Notes: a model not told the origin generated them from the sequence alone. Shown: positions 9,047-18,420, counted from the stretch's first letter. The stretch is 46,997 nt of DNA from Tepidiphilus sp. J10 (GCA_945897955.1 CAMDGQ010000032.1:1-46997); one strand, 5' to 3'. Numbers and translations: made by a program.

Positions 9047-10348
9047 ATGAAAACCTACCGTCCAGAAACCGGCTTGCCTTTGGCGGCATCCCCCCGCCCC
9101 AGTCGGATTACCTTGGCCCTCGGCGTGGCGCTCGGCCTGACCCTGGCCGGTTGCGCCGGCGTGGATACCCGGACGGCGGACAGTACGCCCGCTGCTAAGA
9201 GCAAGCCGCAGTCCGAAACCTCCAGCCCGGTCATTCCCCCCTACAAGGGCGGCGGTTACTACAAGGACGATGGTCCGGGCGCCAATCCGCCGGCCAACCT
9301 CGATGCCGTGCCCGATGCAGTGCCGAAAGACGAGCCGTTGCACCGTTACGCCAACAACGCCTACAAAGTGCTCGGCAAACGCTACGTCCCGCTACCCGAC
9401 AAAGCCGAATACAAGGCGCGCGGCTTGGCTTCCTGGTATGGCCGCAAGTTTCATGGCAATGCCACCTCGATCGGCGAGCCATATGACATGTATGCCATGT
9501 CGGCAGCACACCCGACCCTGCCGCTGCCCAGTTATGCGCGCGTCACCAATCTTGAAAACGGCAAAAGCGTGGTGGTGCGCGTCAACGATCGCGGGCCGTT
9601 CCATCCCGGCCGCATCATCGACCTGTCCTACACCGCCGCCTACAAGCTGGACATCCTGAAAGGCGTTACGAAAGTGGAAGTGGAAGCGGTCGATCCCGGC
9701 AACGCGGACACTTCCTTTGCCGCTCAGGCTGAGGAAGCGGTAACGCCCGCAGCAGCCCCCGTCCTCGCCGCCAGGGTCGAACCAGAAACCAGCGCTCCGG
9801 CCAGGGTGATCTACCTGCAGTTGGGCGCCTTTTCCAACCCGGCAACGGCAGATGGCGTCATGGCCCAGGTCACCGCCAAGCTGTCGAAGAGTTTTCCCGG
9901 TGTCATGCGCCTGGAAATCAATGGTTTGCACAAGGTTCAGGCCGGTCCGTTCGCGAACATGGAAGAAGCCGATCGCGCTGCCGCGACCGTTCGGCAGGAT
10001 CTGGGCATCAAGGCATTCAAGTTGATCGCACCGGCGCCTGTTGCCGCTGCGGCTGTTGTCGGCGAACCCGCCGCAGTCGCCGGCAGCGAACCGGTCATCG
10101 CCGAGCCCGCCATCGCGCCCGGCCTGTATCTGCAACTCGCCGCCCTGTCCAGTCCTACCGCTGCAGAGGCGCTGGCCGGCCGCGTGAAAAATCGTTTCGG
10201 CGATGAACTTCCCGGCCTCAATCAGATCAACGCCGGCAGTCTGTACAAGCTTCAGGCCGGCCCCTTCGCCAGCCCTGCCGCCGCTGAACAGATCGCCCTG
10301 GCCTATCAACAGGATTTCGGCGTCAAGCCGTATCGCATCAACCGTTAA
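9047..10348 (+). CDS. rlpA: RlpA-like septal-ring lytic transglycosylase lipoprotein with two SPOR domains
   Basis: RlpA proteins are outer-membrane lipoproteins that bind denuded glycans and, in some species, cleave them. The 433-residue product has a lipoprotein signal with lipobox LAGC (Cys36), a Pro/Lys-rich linker, a double-psi beta-barrel domain (about 120-215) with ASWYGRKFHG and the catalytic-type VRVNDRGPFHPGRIIDLS, and two C-terminal SPOR repeats (about 245-325 and 355-430, beginning IYLQLGAFSNPATA and LYLQLAALSSPTAA). Two SPOR domains rather than one is less usual. The Asp of NDRG, needed for transglycosylase activity in characterised RlpA, is kept. A clear intrinsic terminator follows at 10365-10396. 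Confidence 0.95.
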   Translation: MKTYRPETGLPLAASPRPSRITLALGVALGLTLAGCAGVDTRTADSTPAAKSKPQSETSSPVIPPYKGGGYYKDDGPGANPPANLDAVPDAVPKDEPLHRYANNAYKVLGKRYVPLPDKAEYKARGLASWYGRKFHGNATSIGEPYDMYAMSAAHPTLPLPSYARVTNLENGKSVVVRVNDRGPFHPGRIIDLSYTAAYKLDILKGVTKVEVEAVDPGNADTSFAAQAEEAVTPAAAPVLAARVEPETSAPARVIYLQLGAFSNPATADGVMAQVTAKLSKSFPGVMRLEINGLHKVQAGPFANMEEADRAAATVRQDLGIKAFKLIAPAPVAAAAVVGEPAAVAGSEPVIAEPAIAPGLYLQLAALSSPTAAEALAGRVKNRFGDELPGLNQINAGSLYKLQAGPFASPAAAEQIALAYQQDFGVKPYRINR

Positions 10349-10364
10349 TCGGTCCAGGCAGGAA

Positions 10365-10396
10365 ATTCACCGGCGCCCGCCGGTGAATGTTTTATT
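10365..10396 (+). terminator. Intrinsic terminator after rlpA
   Basis: ATTCACCGGC-GCCC-GCCGGTGAAT forms a perfect 10-base stem with a 4-base loop, followed by GTTTTATT. It starts 16 bases after the rlpA stop. Because the next gene begins only 22 bases further on, it probably attenuates rather than fully separates the two transcripts, or dacC has its own promoter overlapping this region. Confidence 0.85.
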
Positions 10397-10417
10397 GGCC
10401 CATACAAACACCATCGC

Positions 10418-11572
10418 ATGCAGTCATTCGCCTTGAACTTTCCACGTCATCTTTTCGCCGTTGTGCTTATTGCCGGTTTCGCTCGGTCAGTCAGCGCGGA
10501 CATGCCTGCGCCTCCCGCGCCACAGATCGAAGCCCGCGCCTGGCTGATGATAGACAGCACCAGCGGCAAGGCACTGGCGGAAAAAAATCCCGATGCCAGG
10601 GTCGAGCCCGCTTCGCTGACCAAGTTGATGACCGCCTACCTGGCCTTCAGCGCGATCAAGGAAGGCCGGCTTGCGCTCGACCAGCCGTTGCCGGTGTCCG
10701 AGAAGGCCTGGCGCGCGGAGGGTTCGCGCATGTTCCTCGATCCGAAGAAGCCGGCGGTTGTTGAAGATCTGCTCAAGGGCATGATCGTCCAGTCCGGCAA
10801 TGACGCCTGCATCGTGCTGGCCGAAGCCATCGCCGGAACGGAAGAGAGTTTTGCCGCAATGATGAACGGCATGGCGAAAAAGCTGGGCATGACCGCCACC
10901 CGCTATCTCAATTCCACCGGCCTGCCGCATCCCCAGCACATCACCACCGCGCGCGATCTGGCTCGCCTGGCCAGCGCATTGATCCGCGATTTCCCCGAGT
11001 TCTACAAGATTTATGCGCTGAAGGAATTCACCTACAACGGCATTTCCCAGCCCAACCGCAATCGCCTGTTGTTCATCGATCCCAGTGTTGATGGCGTCAA
11101 AACCGGGCATACCGACAGCGCCGGCTACTGCCTGATCGCCTCCGCCAGGCGCGAAAAACGCCGCCTGCTGTCGGTCGTACTGGGCGCCAAGTCGGATGCC
11201 GCGCGCGCGATGGAAAGCCAGAAACTGCTCAACTACGGCTTCCAGTTTTTCGAAACCGTGCAGCTCTATACCGCCAACCAGGCAGTCTCGACGCTGCGCC
11301 TGTACAAAGGCAAAACCGGCGAGGTGAAAGCCGGTTTCCCGAATGGCTTGCACGTCACCGTGCCGCGCGGCGCCGGCAAACGCATCCAGGCGCAAATGAT
11401 CACCCAGCAGCCGTTGCTGGCGCCAATCGCGCGCGGTCAGCGCCTGGGCACGCTGCGCCTGACGGTGGACGGCGCGCAGGTCGGCGACTATCCCCTGCTG
11501 GCGCTGGAAAAGGTCGAAGTCGCAGGCATCCTCGGGCGCGGTTGGGACAACATCCTGTTGCTGTTCAAATAA
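10418..11572 (+). CDS. dacC: D-alanyl-D-alanine carboxypeptidase (PBP5/6 type)
   Basis: This low-molecular-weight PBP removes the terminal D-Ala from peptidoglycan stem peptides in the periplasm. The 384-residue product has a signal peptide (1-27, ending about SVSA) and the full set of active-site motifs: SLTK (Ser66, Lys69), SGN (VQSGNDAC) and KTG (DGVKTGHTDSAGYC). The C-terminal PBP5-type domain and a final amphipathic segment (AGILGRGWDNILLLFK) suit membrane association. dacA is an equally acceptable name. No clear ribosome site precedes the ATG. The D-amino-acid transaminase gene starts 20 bases after its stop, so the two are likely co-transcribed. Confidence 0.95.
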   Translation: MQSFALNFPRHLFAVVLIAGFARSVSADMPAPPAPQIEARAWLMIDSTSGKALAEKNPDARVEPASLTKLMTAYLAFSAIKEGRLALDQPLPVSEKAWRAEGSRMFLDPKKPAVVEDLLKGMIVQSGNDACIVLAEAIAGTEESFAAMMNGMAKKLGMTATRYLNSTGLPHPQHITTARDLARLASALIRDFPEFYKIYALKEFTYNGISQPNRNRLLFIDPSVDGVKTGHTDSAGYCLIASARREKRRLLSVVLGAKSDAARAMESQKLLNYGFQFFETVQLYTANQAVSTLRLYKGKTGEVKAGFPNGLHVTVPRGAGKRIQAQMITQQPLLAPIARGQRLGTLRLTVDGAQVGDYPLLALEKVEVAGILGRGWDNILLLFK

Positions 11573-11592
11573 CCGCCGCGACATGAGTCCGC

Positions 11593-12456
11593 ATGACCAC
11601 CGTCTATCTCAACGGCTGCATCCTCCCGCTTGAAGAAGCCCGAATTCCGGTCATGGACCGGGGGTTTCTGTTCGGCGACGGTGTCTATGAAGTCATTCCG
11701 GTGTACGACCGCCAGCCGTTCCGGCTGCATGAACATCTGGCCCGGCTCCAGGCCAGCCTGGATGGCATCCGGCTGGCCAACCCGCATACCCTGGCCGAGT
11801 GGGAAGACCTGATCGGGCAAATCATCGCCGCCGCCGAATGGCCGGATCAGGGTATCTACCTGCAAGTCACGCGCGGATCGGGGCCGCGTGACCACGCCTT
11901 TCCCAGGGCCATCGTGCCCACCGTTTTCATCCTGCCGATGCCGCTCACCCCGCCGGCCCCGGAAGCGGTGGAGCATGGCGTCAGCGCCATCACCGCGATC
12001 GACAACCGCTGGCTGCGTTGCGATCTGAAGGTCACTTCGCTGCTGCCCAACGTGCTGTTGCGCCAGCAGTCGATTGACGCCGGCTGCGCCGAGACCATCC
12101 TGGTGCGCGACGGCCAGCTTCAGGAAGGCTCCGCCAGCAGCGTGTTCATCGTGCTCGACGGCATTCTGCTCGCCCCGCCCAAGACCCATCTGATCCTGCC
12201 CGGCATCACCTACGATGTCGTGCTGGAGCTGGCCGCAGCCGAAGACATGCGATACGCGGTGCGCCCCATTGCGGAAGCCGAGCTGCGCCGGGCGGAAGAA
12301 ATCTGGCTCACCTCATCGACCAAGGAAGTCATGGCGGTAACCCGGCTCGATGGACAACCGGTCGGCGGCGGCCAACCCGGCGCGCTGTTCCGGCGCATGC
12401 ATGCGCACTATCAAACCTACAAACACCGCGTCATGCGGGGAAAGGGCGCGCCATGA
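11593..12456 (+). CDS. dat: D-amino acid aminotransferase (class IV PLP enzyme)
   Basis: A 287-residue fold-type IV PLP transaminase. MDRGFLFGDGVYE near the start and Lys146 (in LKVTSLLPN, the Schiff-base lysine) are the family hallmarks, and NVLLRQQSIDAGCAETILVRDG matches the cofactor-binding region. Its length and lysine position agree with bacterial D-alanine transaminases; a branched-chain aminotransferase or aminodeoxychorismate lyase is less likely. In Betaproteobacteria a gene of this type commonly sits between dacC and ybeD-lipB, so a role in D-Ala/D-Glu metabolism next to cell-wall genes is reasonable inference. The stop overlaps the next start as ATGA. Confidence 0.88.
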   Translation: MTTVYLNGCILPLEEARIPVMDRGFLFGDGVYEVIPVYDRQPFRLHEHLARLQASLDGIRLANPHTLAEWEDLIGQIIAAAEWPDQGIYLQVTRGSGPRDHAFPRAIVPTVFILPMPLTPPAPEAVEHGVSAITAIDNRWLRCDLKVTSLLPNVLLRQQSIDAGCAETILVRDGQLQEGSASSVFIVLDGILLAPPKTHLILPGITYDVVLELAAAEDMRYAVRPIAEAELRRAEEIWLTSSTKEVMAVTRLDGQPVGGGQPGALFRRMHAHYQTYKHRVMRGKGAP

Positions 12457-12752
12457 ACGACACCCCGAACGACACCCCGAACGACGCAGCGAAGCCGGAC
12501 ACTCTGCTCGAATTCCCCTGCGATTTCCCGATCAAGATCATGGGCGAGCGCGGCGACGAATTCGCACAGTTGATGGTCGAGATCGTGCTCCGCCACGCCC
12601 CCGATTTCGACGTCGCCAGGGTCGAGATGCGCACCTCCTCGGGCGGCAAATATCTTTCGCTGACCTGCACCGTCCGGGCCACTTCAAAACCGCAACTGGA
12701 TGATTTGTATCGGGAGTTGAGCGCGCATCCTATGGTCAGGGTTGTGCTCTGA
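12453..12752 (+). CDS. ybeD: YbeD/DUF493 family protein (UPF0250)
   Basis: A 99-residue ACT-like small protein of the DUF493 family, whose function is unknown although it is very often beside lipB. The core [21 protein letters not shown] and the C-terminal [11 protein letters not shown] are typical. The N-terminus is extended by a low-complexity stretch ([13 protein letters not shown]) encoded by two exact 12-base direct repeats and a third decayed one, making it about 12 residues longer than most relatives. The start is fixed by its ATGA overlap with the transaminase gene. lipB follows after two bases. Confidence 0.9.
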   Translation: MNDTPNDTPNDAAKPDTLLEFPCDFPIKIMGERGDEFAQLMVEIVLRHAPDFDVARVEMRTSSGGKYLSLTCTVRATSKPQLDDLYRELSAHPMVRVVL

Positions 12753-12754
12753 AG

Positions 12755-13369
12755 GTGCCCGGCGCCGAAACCGTCATCCGGCGTCCCGGCCTGGTCGAAT
12801 ACGAGCCGACCTGGCAGGCGATGCGCGACTTCACCGCCGCCCGCGCCGCCGACACGGCCGATGAAATCTGGCTGTTGCAGCATCCGCCGGTATTCACGCT
12901 GGGTATGGCCGGCAAGCGCGAACACCTGCTCGCCGATATCGGCATCCCCGTCGTCGCCATCGACCGCGGCGGCCAGATTACCTACCACGGCCCCGGCCAG
13001 ATCGTGATCTACCTGCTGCTCGACCTCAAACGCCGAGGCTTCGGCATCAAGGAACTGGTGCGGCGCATGGAGCAGGCGATCATCGACCTGCTGGCGGCAA
13101 TCGGCATCAGCGCCGAACGTCTGGCCGGCGCGCCCGGCGTCTATGTCGCCGGCGCCAAGATCGCCGCCCTCGGCCTGCGTGTCAGGAACGGTTGCACCTA
13201 TCACGGTTTGAGCCTGAATGTGGACATGGACCTGACCCCGTTCCAGGCCATCAACCCATGCGGTTACCCCGGCATGGCGGTGACTCAGGTCAGCGCGCTG
13301 AACGCGGCATACCCGCCGGATATCGACGAAGCCTTGCTGGCCAGCCTGTTGCGGCAGTTGAACATCTGA
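12755..13369 (+). CDS. lipB: Octanoyl-[acyl-carrier protein]:protein N-octanoyltransferase
   Basis: LipB moves octanoate from acyl carrier protein to the lipoyl domains of 2-oxo acid dehydrogenases and the glycine cleavage H protein. The 204-residue product starts with GTG two bases after the ybeD stop. [16 protein letters not shown] is the family signature, and the catalytic pair appears at Lys135 (GAKIAALG) and Cys169 (INPCGY), the same numbers as in E. coli LipB. The lipoate synthase gene lipA, which often follows, is absent here; the next gene is argJ. Confidence 0.96.
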   Translation: MPGAETVIRRPGLVEYEPTWQAMRDFTAARAADTADEIWLLQHPPVFTLGMAGKREHLLADIGIPVVAIDRGGQITYHGPGQIVIYLLLDLKRRGFGIKELVRRMEQAIIDLLAAIGISAERLAGAPGVYVAGAKIAALGLRVRNGCTYHGLSLNVDMDLTPFQAINPCGYPGMAVTQVSALNAAYPPDIDEALLASLLRQLNI

Positions 13370-13505
13370 ATCCGCTCTATCGCGCAGCCTTTCTGCCTGC
13401 CGACCATCAACCAGCCCCGCACACTTTGATCTGGCGCATTGCATCGGGTTCTCGGCAGCAGCACGCTCATCTGTCGCACTTGCCTTGGCTTGATCCGAGC
13501 CGACA

Positions 13506-13511
13506 TACAAT
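13506..13511 (+). promoter_or_regulatory. Candidate -10 element for argJ
   Basis: TACAAT lies 30 bases before the argJ ATG in the 172-base gap after lipB, a gap that otherwise holds nothing recognisable. Possible -35 hexamers (TTGGCT at 15-base and TTGCCT at 20-base spacing) are poor, so this is only a tentative call. Confidence 0.35.
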
Positions 13512-13541
13512 GCGGCTTTCCTTCATCTTCACTTCGCTGCC

Positions 13542-14771
13542 ATGCCCGTCAATCTCTCCGCTCCCGATCCCGCCAGCCTGCGTTCCGTTGCCGGGGTTGA
13601 ACTCGGCATTGCTTCCGCCGGCATCAAGAAACCTGGCCGCCGCGATGTATTGGTGATCACGCTGCCGGCTGAATCCGAAGTGGTTGGCGTGTTCACCCAG
13701 AACCGCTTCTGCGCTGCGCCGGTCACCGTTTGCAAGGAACATCTGCATCAGGAATCGGGCATTCGCGCGCTGGTGGTCAATACCGGCAACGCCAATGCCG
13801 GCACCGGCGAGGACGGGCTACGCCGGGCGCGGGAAACCTGCGCCGCTGTTGCCGAGAACCTGAACATCAAACCGGAACAGGTACTGCCGTTTTCCACCGG
13901 CGTGATTCTGGAACCGCTGCCGCACGACAAGATCGTCGCCGCACTGCCGGCTGCGCTGGCTGATCTGAAGGCGGACAACTGGGCCGCCGCCGCCGAGGCG
14001 ATCATGACCACCGACATCGTGTCGAAAGCCGCGTCGCGCAAGGCGTCGCTGAATGGCGTGGAATTCAACGTCACCGGTATCGCCAAGGGCTCCGGCATGA
14101 TTCACCCGAACATGGCGACCATGCTGTCGTTCGTCGCCACCGATGCGCCGGTATCGTGCGAGGCGCTGGAAGCGATGCTGCGCCATGCGGTGAACAAGTC
14201 GTTCAATTGCATCACCGTCGATGGCGACACCTCGACCAATGACTCCTGCATCCTGATCGCGACCGGCGCAACCGCAGCGCCGGTGATCATGGACAGCGCC
14301 GATGCGCGATTCGACTCGCTCCAATCGGTGGTCACCGAAGTCATGATCGAACTCGCCCAGGCCATCGTGCGCGACGGCGAGGGGGCCACCAAGTTCATGG
14401 AAATCCGCGTCGAAGGCGGCAGGGACGAGGCCGAATGCAAGCAGGTCGCCTACGCCATCGGCCGTTCGCCGCTGGTCAAGACCGCATTCTTCGCCTCCGA
14501 TCCAAACCTTGGCCGCATCCTCGCCGCCATCGGCTATGCCGGCATCGCTGATCTGGATGTAAATCGCCTGCGCCTCTGGCTGGGCAATGTGCTGGTCGCG
14601 GAAAACGGTGGCCGGGCGGCTTCATACCGGGAAGAGGAAGGCGCACGCGTGATGGCCGCGCCTGAAATCAACGTGCGCGTCGACCTGGCGCGCGGCAACA
14701 CCGTTGCTACCGTGTGGACCTGCGATTTTTCCTACGACTACGTCAAGATCAACGCGGAATACCGGAGCTGA
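13542..14771 (+). CDS. argJ: Bifunctional ornithine acetyltransferase / N-acetylglutamate synthase
   Basis: ArgJ transfers the acetyl group from N-acetylornithine to glutamate, closing the cyclic arginine pathway; many versions also make N-acetylglutamate from acetyl-CoA. The 409-residue proprotein contains the self-cleavage site [14 protein letters not shown], in which Thr193 becomes the N-terminal nucleophile of the beta chain. [12 protein letters not shown] and the C-terminal [16 protein letters not shown] are also typical. Both the full length and the cleavage motif are intact. No other arg genes are nearby. It converges on the response-regulator gene with 39 bases between stops and no visible terminator. 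Confidence 0.97.
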   Translation: MPVNLSAPDPASLRSVAGVELGIASAGIKKPGRRDVLVITLPAESEVVGVFTQNRFCAAPVTVCKEHLHQESGIRALVVNTGNANAGTGEDGLRRARETCAAVAENLNIKPEQVLPFSTGVILEPLPHDKIVAALPAALADLKADNWAAAAEAIMTTDIVSKAASRKASLNGVEFNVTGIAKGSGMIHPNMATMLSFVATDAPVSCEALEAMLRHAVNKSFNCITVDGDTSTNDSCILIATGATAAPVIMDSADARFDSLQSVVTEVMIELAQAIVRDGEGATKFMEIRVEGGRDEAECKQVAYAIGRSPLVKTAFFASDPNLGRILAAIGYAGIADLDVNRLRLWLGNVLVAENGGRAASYREEEGARVMAAPEINVRVDLARGNTVATVWTCDFSYDYVKINAEYRS

Positions 14772-14810
14772 AAAGCGCCTGCAATTGCCGAAGCATCGCT
14801 GGAACGGGCG

Positions 14811-16175
14811 TCAATTCCCGAAAACCAGCAGGCCGATCAACGCCAGCAACAGCGCTCCGCCGGCTGCAGTGACAACCACCACCGTCTTCAGCTTGCTCTG
14901 TAATCGCGCCACCTCGGCTTGCAGGTTCAAGACTCCGTCTGGCTGTGCTGTGCGCGCCACATCAAGGCGCTCCGCAGGCGGCTGGAGGCTGTCGAGGTGA
15001 TCCGCAACGCGTTCGCGCAATCGGGTATCGCTCAGATTTGCGCGTAGCTCGCCAAGTTCGGCCTGGATGGCCTGAAGCTCGCCGCTGGCCACTTCGCCAG
15101 CCCCCCCCGGAACGGGAACGGCAGCTTGCCAGGCCGCTTCAAGCGCTTCTCGCGTCTGTGCGATGCGTTGCTCCATGCGTTGTAGCGATTCCGCATGGTC
15201 GGATTGCATGGAGCGCACTTCGCCTGACAGCCTGGTGAACTCCTCGGCAAACTTGTCCAGCCGGCCGCCCCAGCCAGCGACCCTTTGTTCGACCCGGTTG
15301 GCGTGATCGGCCTCACGGGTTTGCAAATCCTGGCGCAGACTTTCCATCTGCACTGCCAGACTTTCTGATCCGGCCTGGAGTTGCGTCTGAAGTTGGGCCA
15401 CGCGCGTGGCAACCCGCTGATCCATGCCTGCCTGCAAGGCACCGAGATCAGGCAACGGCCTGCCCGCCTCGGCTTCCAGCGGAATGAGCCGCTGTTCCAG
15501 GGCAAGCAGCCGGTTGCCGAGCGCTTCGGCATCCGCCGCACCTCGCCTGAACTCGGCCATGGTCTCCGCTTGCTGATCGAGCCGCCGGCCCAACTCCGTC
15601 AGCGTCCTGTGCTGATTGTCCGATTCCAACTCGAAGCGTTTGCCGATCCCGACCAGGAAATCGTCGCGCAACGGCGCAACGGCCAACTCCACAAGGCGCT
15701 CCAGCATGGCTTGCACTGCCGTCATGTCCATGGCCGGCGCCAGGGCGGGCGCAATCATGGCTGGTTCTGCAGCAGGTTCGGCAACTTCCGCAGCGTTTTC
15801 ATCGCCCCGCTCCGGCAGCGAAGCCAGCAGCGCTTCCAGCACGCCGGCGGCCGGCGGCTTGGCAATGGCGTCGATGGCCCCGGCGGCGCGGGCCTCCTGG
15901 ATAAAAGCGGCATCGTCGTTACCACTGATGATGATGACGGGAACACTTCGGGTGGCGGGCGACGCCTTGATCCGCCGGGTCACTTCGAAGCCATCCATCT
16001 CCGGCATCATGTGATCCATGAAAATGATGTCCGGCCGGTGCTGTGCAAGGTAATCCAGGGCCTGCGGGCCCGACTCGGCCAGCTCCACCTTCATGCCCAT
16101 TGCCTCAAGCTTCTTCATCATGGTCAGACGCCCGACTTTCGAGTCATCCACCACGAGTGCGCGCAGGTCATGCAT
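14811..16175 (-). CDS. Response regulator with long coiled coil and C-terminal membrane anchor
   Basis: A 454-residue protein with a complete receiver domain (about 1-120): acidic pair Asp10-Asp11, phospho-acceptor Asp54 (FMDHMMPEMDG), Ser84 and Lys106. It has no DNA-binding or enzymatic output domain. Instead an Ala/Pro linker leads to about 250 residues of charged heptad-like sequence (about 155-400), then a single strongly hydrophobic C-terminal segment (about 428-451, VVVVTAAGGALLLALIGLLVF). It therefore looks like a tail-anchored receiver tethered to the inner membrane. The start at 16175 has a GAGG ribosome site nine bases upstream; in-frame Met codons at 16184 and 16217 are less well placed. 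No partner kinase adjoins it. Function unknown; scaffolding, chemoreceptor-like signalling or polar localisation are guesses. Confidence 0.85.
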   Translation of the reverse strand: MHDLRALVVDDSKVGRLTMMKKLEAMGMKVELAESGPQALDYLAQHRPDIIFMDHMMPEMDGFEVTRRIKASPATRSVPVIIISGNDDAAFIQEARAAGAIDAIAKPPAAGVLEALLASLPERGDENAAEVAEPAAEPAMIAPALAPAMDMTAVQAMLERLVELAVAPLRDDFLVGIGKRFELESDNQHRTLTELGRRLDQQAETMAEFRRGAADAEALGNRLLALEQRLIPLEAEAGRPLPDLGALQAGMDQRVATRVAQLQTQLQAGSESLAVQMESLRQDLQTREADHANRVEQRVAGWGGRLDKFAEEFTRLSGEVRSMQSDHAESLQRMEQRIAQTREALEAAWQAAVPVPGGAGEVASGELQAIQAELGELRANLSDTRLRERVADHLDSLQPPAERLDVARTAQPDGVLNLQAEVARLQSKLKTVVVVTAAGGALLLALIGLLVFGN

Positions 16176-16354
16176 TGGCTTCATCCTCACCGGATACAGG
16201 AATCGCGACGTTACCATCGAAAAGGCGACCTGCGCCCGCCCGGAACAAATGAACCAGCGGGCAACCGGAAGTCAGGGCATGCGCGCGGCAAGCTGGCCCG
16301 CCCGGGCCAGGCGCACTGCAATGCTTCCCGCCGATGCTCAAGTCGCTGTCCAAG

Positions 16355-16915
16355 TTATTGCTCGATCCCTTGGTGCTTCCCGAACCGCTCAAACCACAAC
16401 AGCCCCATTACCGTTTTCGCTTCATTGATGCGTCCGTCCCCGACCATCGCCAAGGCTTCGGCGAAAGGCACGCGCAGGATTTCCAGGAATTCGTCGTCGT
16501 CCATGTTTTCGCCGCTGAATTCCAGACCCTTGGCCAGGAAATAGACCAGACGCTCGTTGGAGTAGCCGATGCACGGGTAGAACGTCGGCAGTTCGCGCCA
16601 TTCGCGCGCCAGGTAGCCGGTTTCTTCCTGCAATTCGCGTTGCGCGCAGGCCAGTTCGCTTTCATCCGGGTCAAACTTGCCGGCGGGCAGTTCGAGGAAA
16701 TCGCGGTGCAGCGGATAGCGGTGCTGGCGTTCGAGCAGGATGTCGCCGTTATCGAAGATCGGCAGGATCACCGCCGCGCCAGGATGGATGATGTATTCGC
16801 GCGTCGATTCGCCACCGTTGGGCAAGCTGACACGGTCTTTTTTGACGTGCAGCAATCGGCCTTGATATTCGTCGCGCGAGTCCAGGGTATGTTCGGTGAG
16901 ATCGAGTTTCGGCAT
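16355..16915 (-). CDS. nudF: ADP-ribose pyrophosphatase (NUDIX hydrolase)
   Basis: A 186-residue NUDIX enzyme likely to hydrolyse ADP-ribose to AMP and ribose 5-phosphate. The NUDIX box is exact: starting at GKFDPDE, then RELQEETGY, fitting GX5EX7REUXEEXGU. The upstream AAVILPIFDNGDILLERQHRYP and downstream FYPCIGYSNERLVYFLA fit the ADP-ribose pyrophosphatase subgroup, including the Pro/Tyr loop after the box. The start at 16915 (MPKLDLTEHTL) was chosen because the 29 residues upstream in the open frame are Pro/Gly-rich and unlike the family. It is divergent from trpB2. The 179 bases between it and the response-regulator start hold nothing recognisable. Confidence 0.9.
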   Translation of the reverse strand: MPKLDLTEHTLDSRDEYQGRLLHVKKDRVSLPNGGESTREYIIHPGAAVILPIFDNGDILLERQHRYPLHRDFLELPAGKFDPDESELACAQRELQEETGYLAREWRELPTFYPCIGYSNERLVYFLAKGLEFSGENMDDDEFLEILRVPFAEALAMVGDGRINEAKTVMGLLWFERFGKHQGIEQ

Positions 16916-16950
16916 GTGCGGGGTCAATGTCAGGATGCGGGTCGCGCGAG

Positions 16951-16992
16951 TATAGTTGCCCGGCGCGCCGCCCACCTCGCGGGAGGGCGGCG
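16951..16992 (+). promoter_or_regulatory. Possible trpB2 -10 hexamer and GC-rich leader hairpin
   Basis: TATAGT at 16951-16956 could be a -10 element, although no good -35 precedes it. Just downstream, CGCCGCCC (16966-16973) and GGGCGGCG (16985-16992) can pair around a loop that itself contains CTC/GAG. The hairpin ends about 38 bases before the trpB2 ATG and would sit in its 5' leader. No leader peptide rich in Trp codons was found. Confidence 0.35.
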
Positions 16993-17030
16993 GCGCAGCC
17001 ATCTAGGACACTTTTTACCCGGAGACCGTA

Positions 17031-18395
17031 ATGCCGCAAACCAAGATTCTGCTCGACGAATCCGACATCCCCACGCATTGGTACAACGTGGTGGCGGATA
17101 TGCCCAACAAGCCCTTACCACCGCTGGGGCCGGATGGCCAACCGGTCGGGCCGGAGAAGATGGCCGCCATTTTTCCGATGAACATCCTGGAACAGGAAAT
17201 GTCCAGCGAGCGCTGGATCGCGATTCCCGAGCCGGTACGCGAGATCTATCGTTTGTGGCGGCCATCACCGTTGTTCCGCGCACACCGTCTGGAACAGGTG
17301 CTGGGCACGCCGTGCAAGATTTATTACAAATACGAAGGCGTTTCCCCGGCCGGTTCGCACAAGCCGAATTCGGCGATTCCGCAGGCCTATTACAACAAGA
17401 TGGCCGGCATCAACCGCCTCACCACCGAGACCGGCGCCGGCCAGTGGGGATGCAGCCTGTCGCTCGCCGGGCAAATGTTCGACATGGAGATTCGCGTCTA
17501 CATGGTGAAGGTGTCCTACCAGCAGAAACCGTTCCGTCGTTCGATGATGCAGACCTGGGGCGCCGAGGTATTCGCCAGCCCGACCAATCTGACCGAGACC
17601 GGACGCGGCATTCTGGCTGCCGACCCGGAAAATCAGGGCAGCCTGGGCATCGCCATTTCGGAAGCGGTGGAAGAAGCCGCGTCACGCGCCGATACCAACT
17701 ACGCGCTGGGTTCCGTGCTGAACCATGTGCTGCTGCACCAGACCATCATCGGCCAGGAAGCGAAGAAACAGTTCGAGAAGGTGGGCGACTATCCGGACAT
17801 GATCTTTGCGCCCTGCGGCGGCGGCTGCAATTTCGCCGGCGTCAGCTTCCCGTTCCTGGCCGACAAGGCGGCCGGCGACAAGCGTGCCGAGAATCTGCGT
17901 TGCGTGGCGGTGGAACCGACCTCCTGCCCGAGTCTGACCAAGGGCGTCTATGCCTATGACTTCGGCGATGCCTCCGGCTTCACGCCATTGATGAAGATGT
18001 ACACGCTGGGCCACGACTTCATGCCGCCCGGCATCCATGCAGGCGGCCTGCGCTACCACGGCGTGTCACCGCTGATCTCGCAGCTGTATCACGAGAAGCT
18101 GATTGAAGCGGTGGCGGTGCCACAGGTGGCGACCTTCGAGGCCGGCGTCATGTTCGCCCGCGCCGAGGGCATCATTCCGGCGCCCGAGTCCTGCCACGGC
18201 ATCCGCGCCGCCATCGACGAGGCCCTGCGCTGCAAGGCCAGCGGCGAGCCTAAGACGCTGCTGATCAACCTGTCCGGCCACGGCCATTTCGACATGGCCA
18301 GCTACGACAAGTACTTCGCCGGCGAACTGGTCGATTTCGAATATCCCGAGCACGAAATCCAGGCAGCGCTGGAACGCTTGCCGAAGGTGGGATAA
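17031..18395 (+). CDS. trpB2: TrpB2-type tryptophan synthase beta-like protein
   Basis: A 454-residue fold-type II PLP enzyme of the TrpB2 class, which makes Trp from indole and Ser (or phosphoserine in some archaea) without a TrpA partner. Lys111 in GSHKPNSA is the PLP lysine, TETGAGQWG is the substrate loop and CGGGCNF binds the PLP phosphate. Its extra N-terminal region (about 1-70, with [10 protein letters not shown]) and length separate it from the roughly 400-residue TrpB1. A GGAGA ribosome site precedes the ATG. No trpA or other trp gene is near; an indole-salvage role is inferred from the family. A strong terminator follows. Confidence 0.9.
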   Translation: MPQTKILLDESDIPTHWYNVVADMPNKPLPPLGPDGQPVGPEKMAAIFPMNILEQEMSSERWIAIPEPVREIYRLWRPSPLFRAHRLEQVLGTPCKIYYKYEGVSPAGSHKPNSAIPQAYYNKMAGINRLTTETGAGQWGCSLSLAGQMFDMEIRVYMVKVSYQQKPFRRSMMQTWGAEVFASPTNLTETGRGILAADPENQGSLGIAISEAVEEAASRADTNYALGSVLNHVLLHQTIIGQEAKKQFEKVGDYPDMIFAPCGGGCNFAGVSFPFLADKAAGDKRAENLRCVAVEPTSCPSLTKGVYAYDFGDASGFTPLMKMYTLGHDFMPPGIHAGGLRYHGVSPLISQLYHEKLIEAVAVPQVATFEAGVMFARAEGIIPAPESCHGIRAAIDEALRCKASGEPKTLLINLSGHGHFDMASYDKYFAGELVDFEYPEHEIQAALERLPKVG

Positions 18396-18420
18396 GACCC
18401 GCGCAGGCAATCACGCAGAC

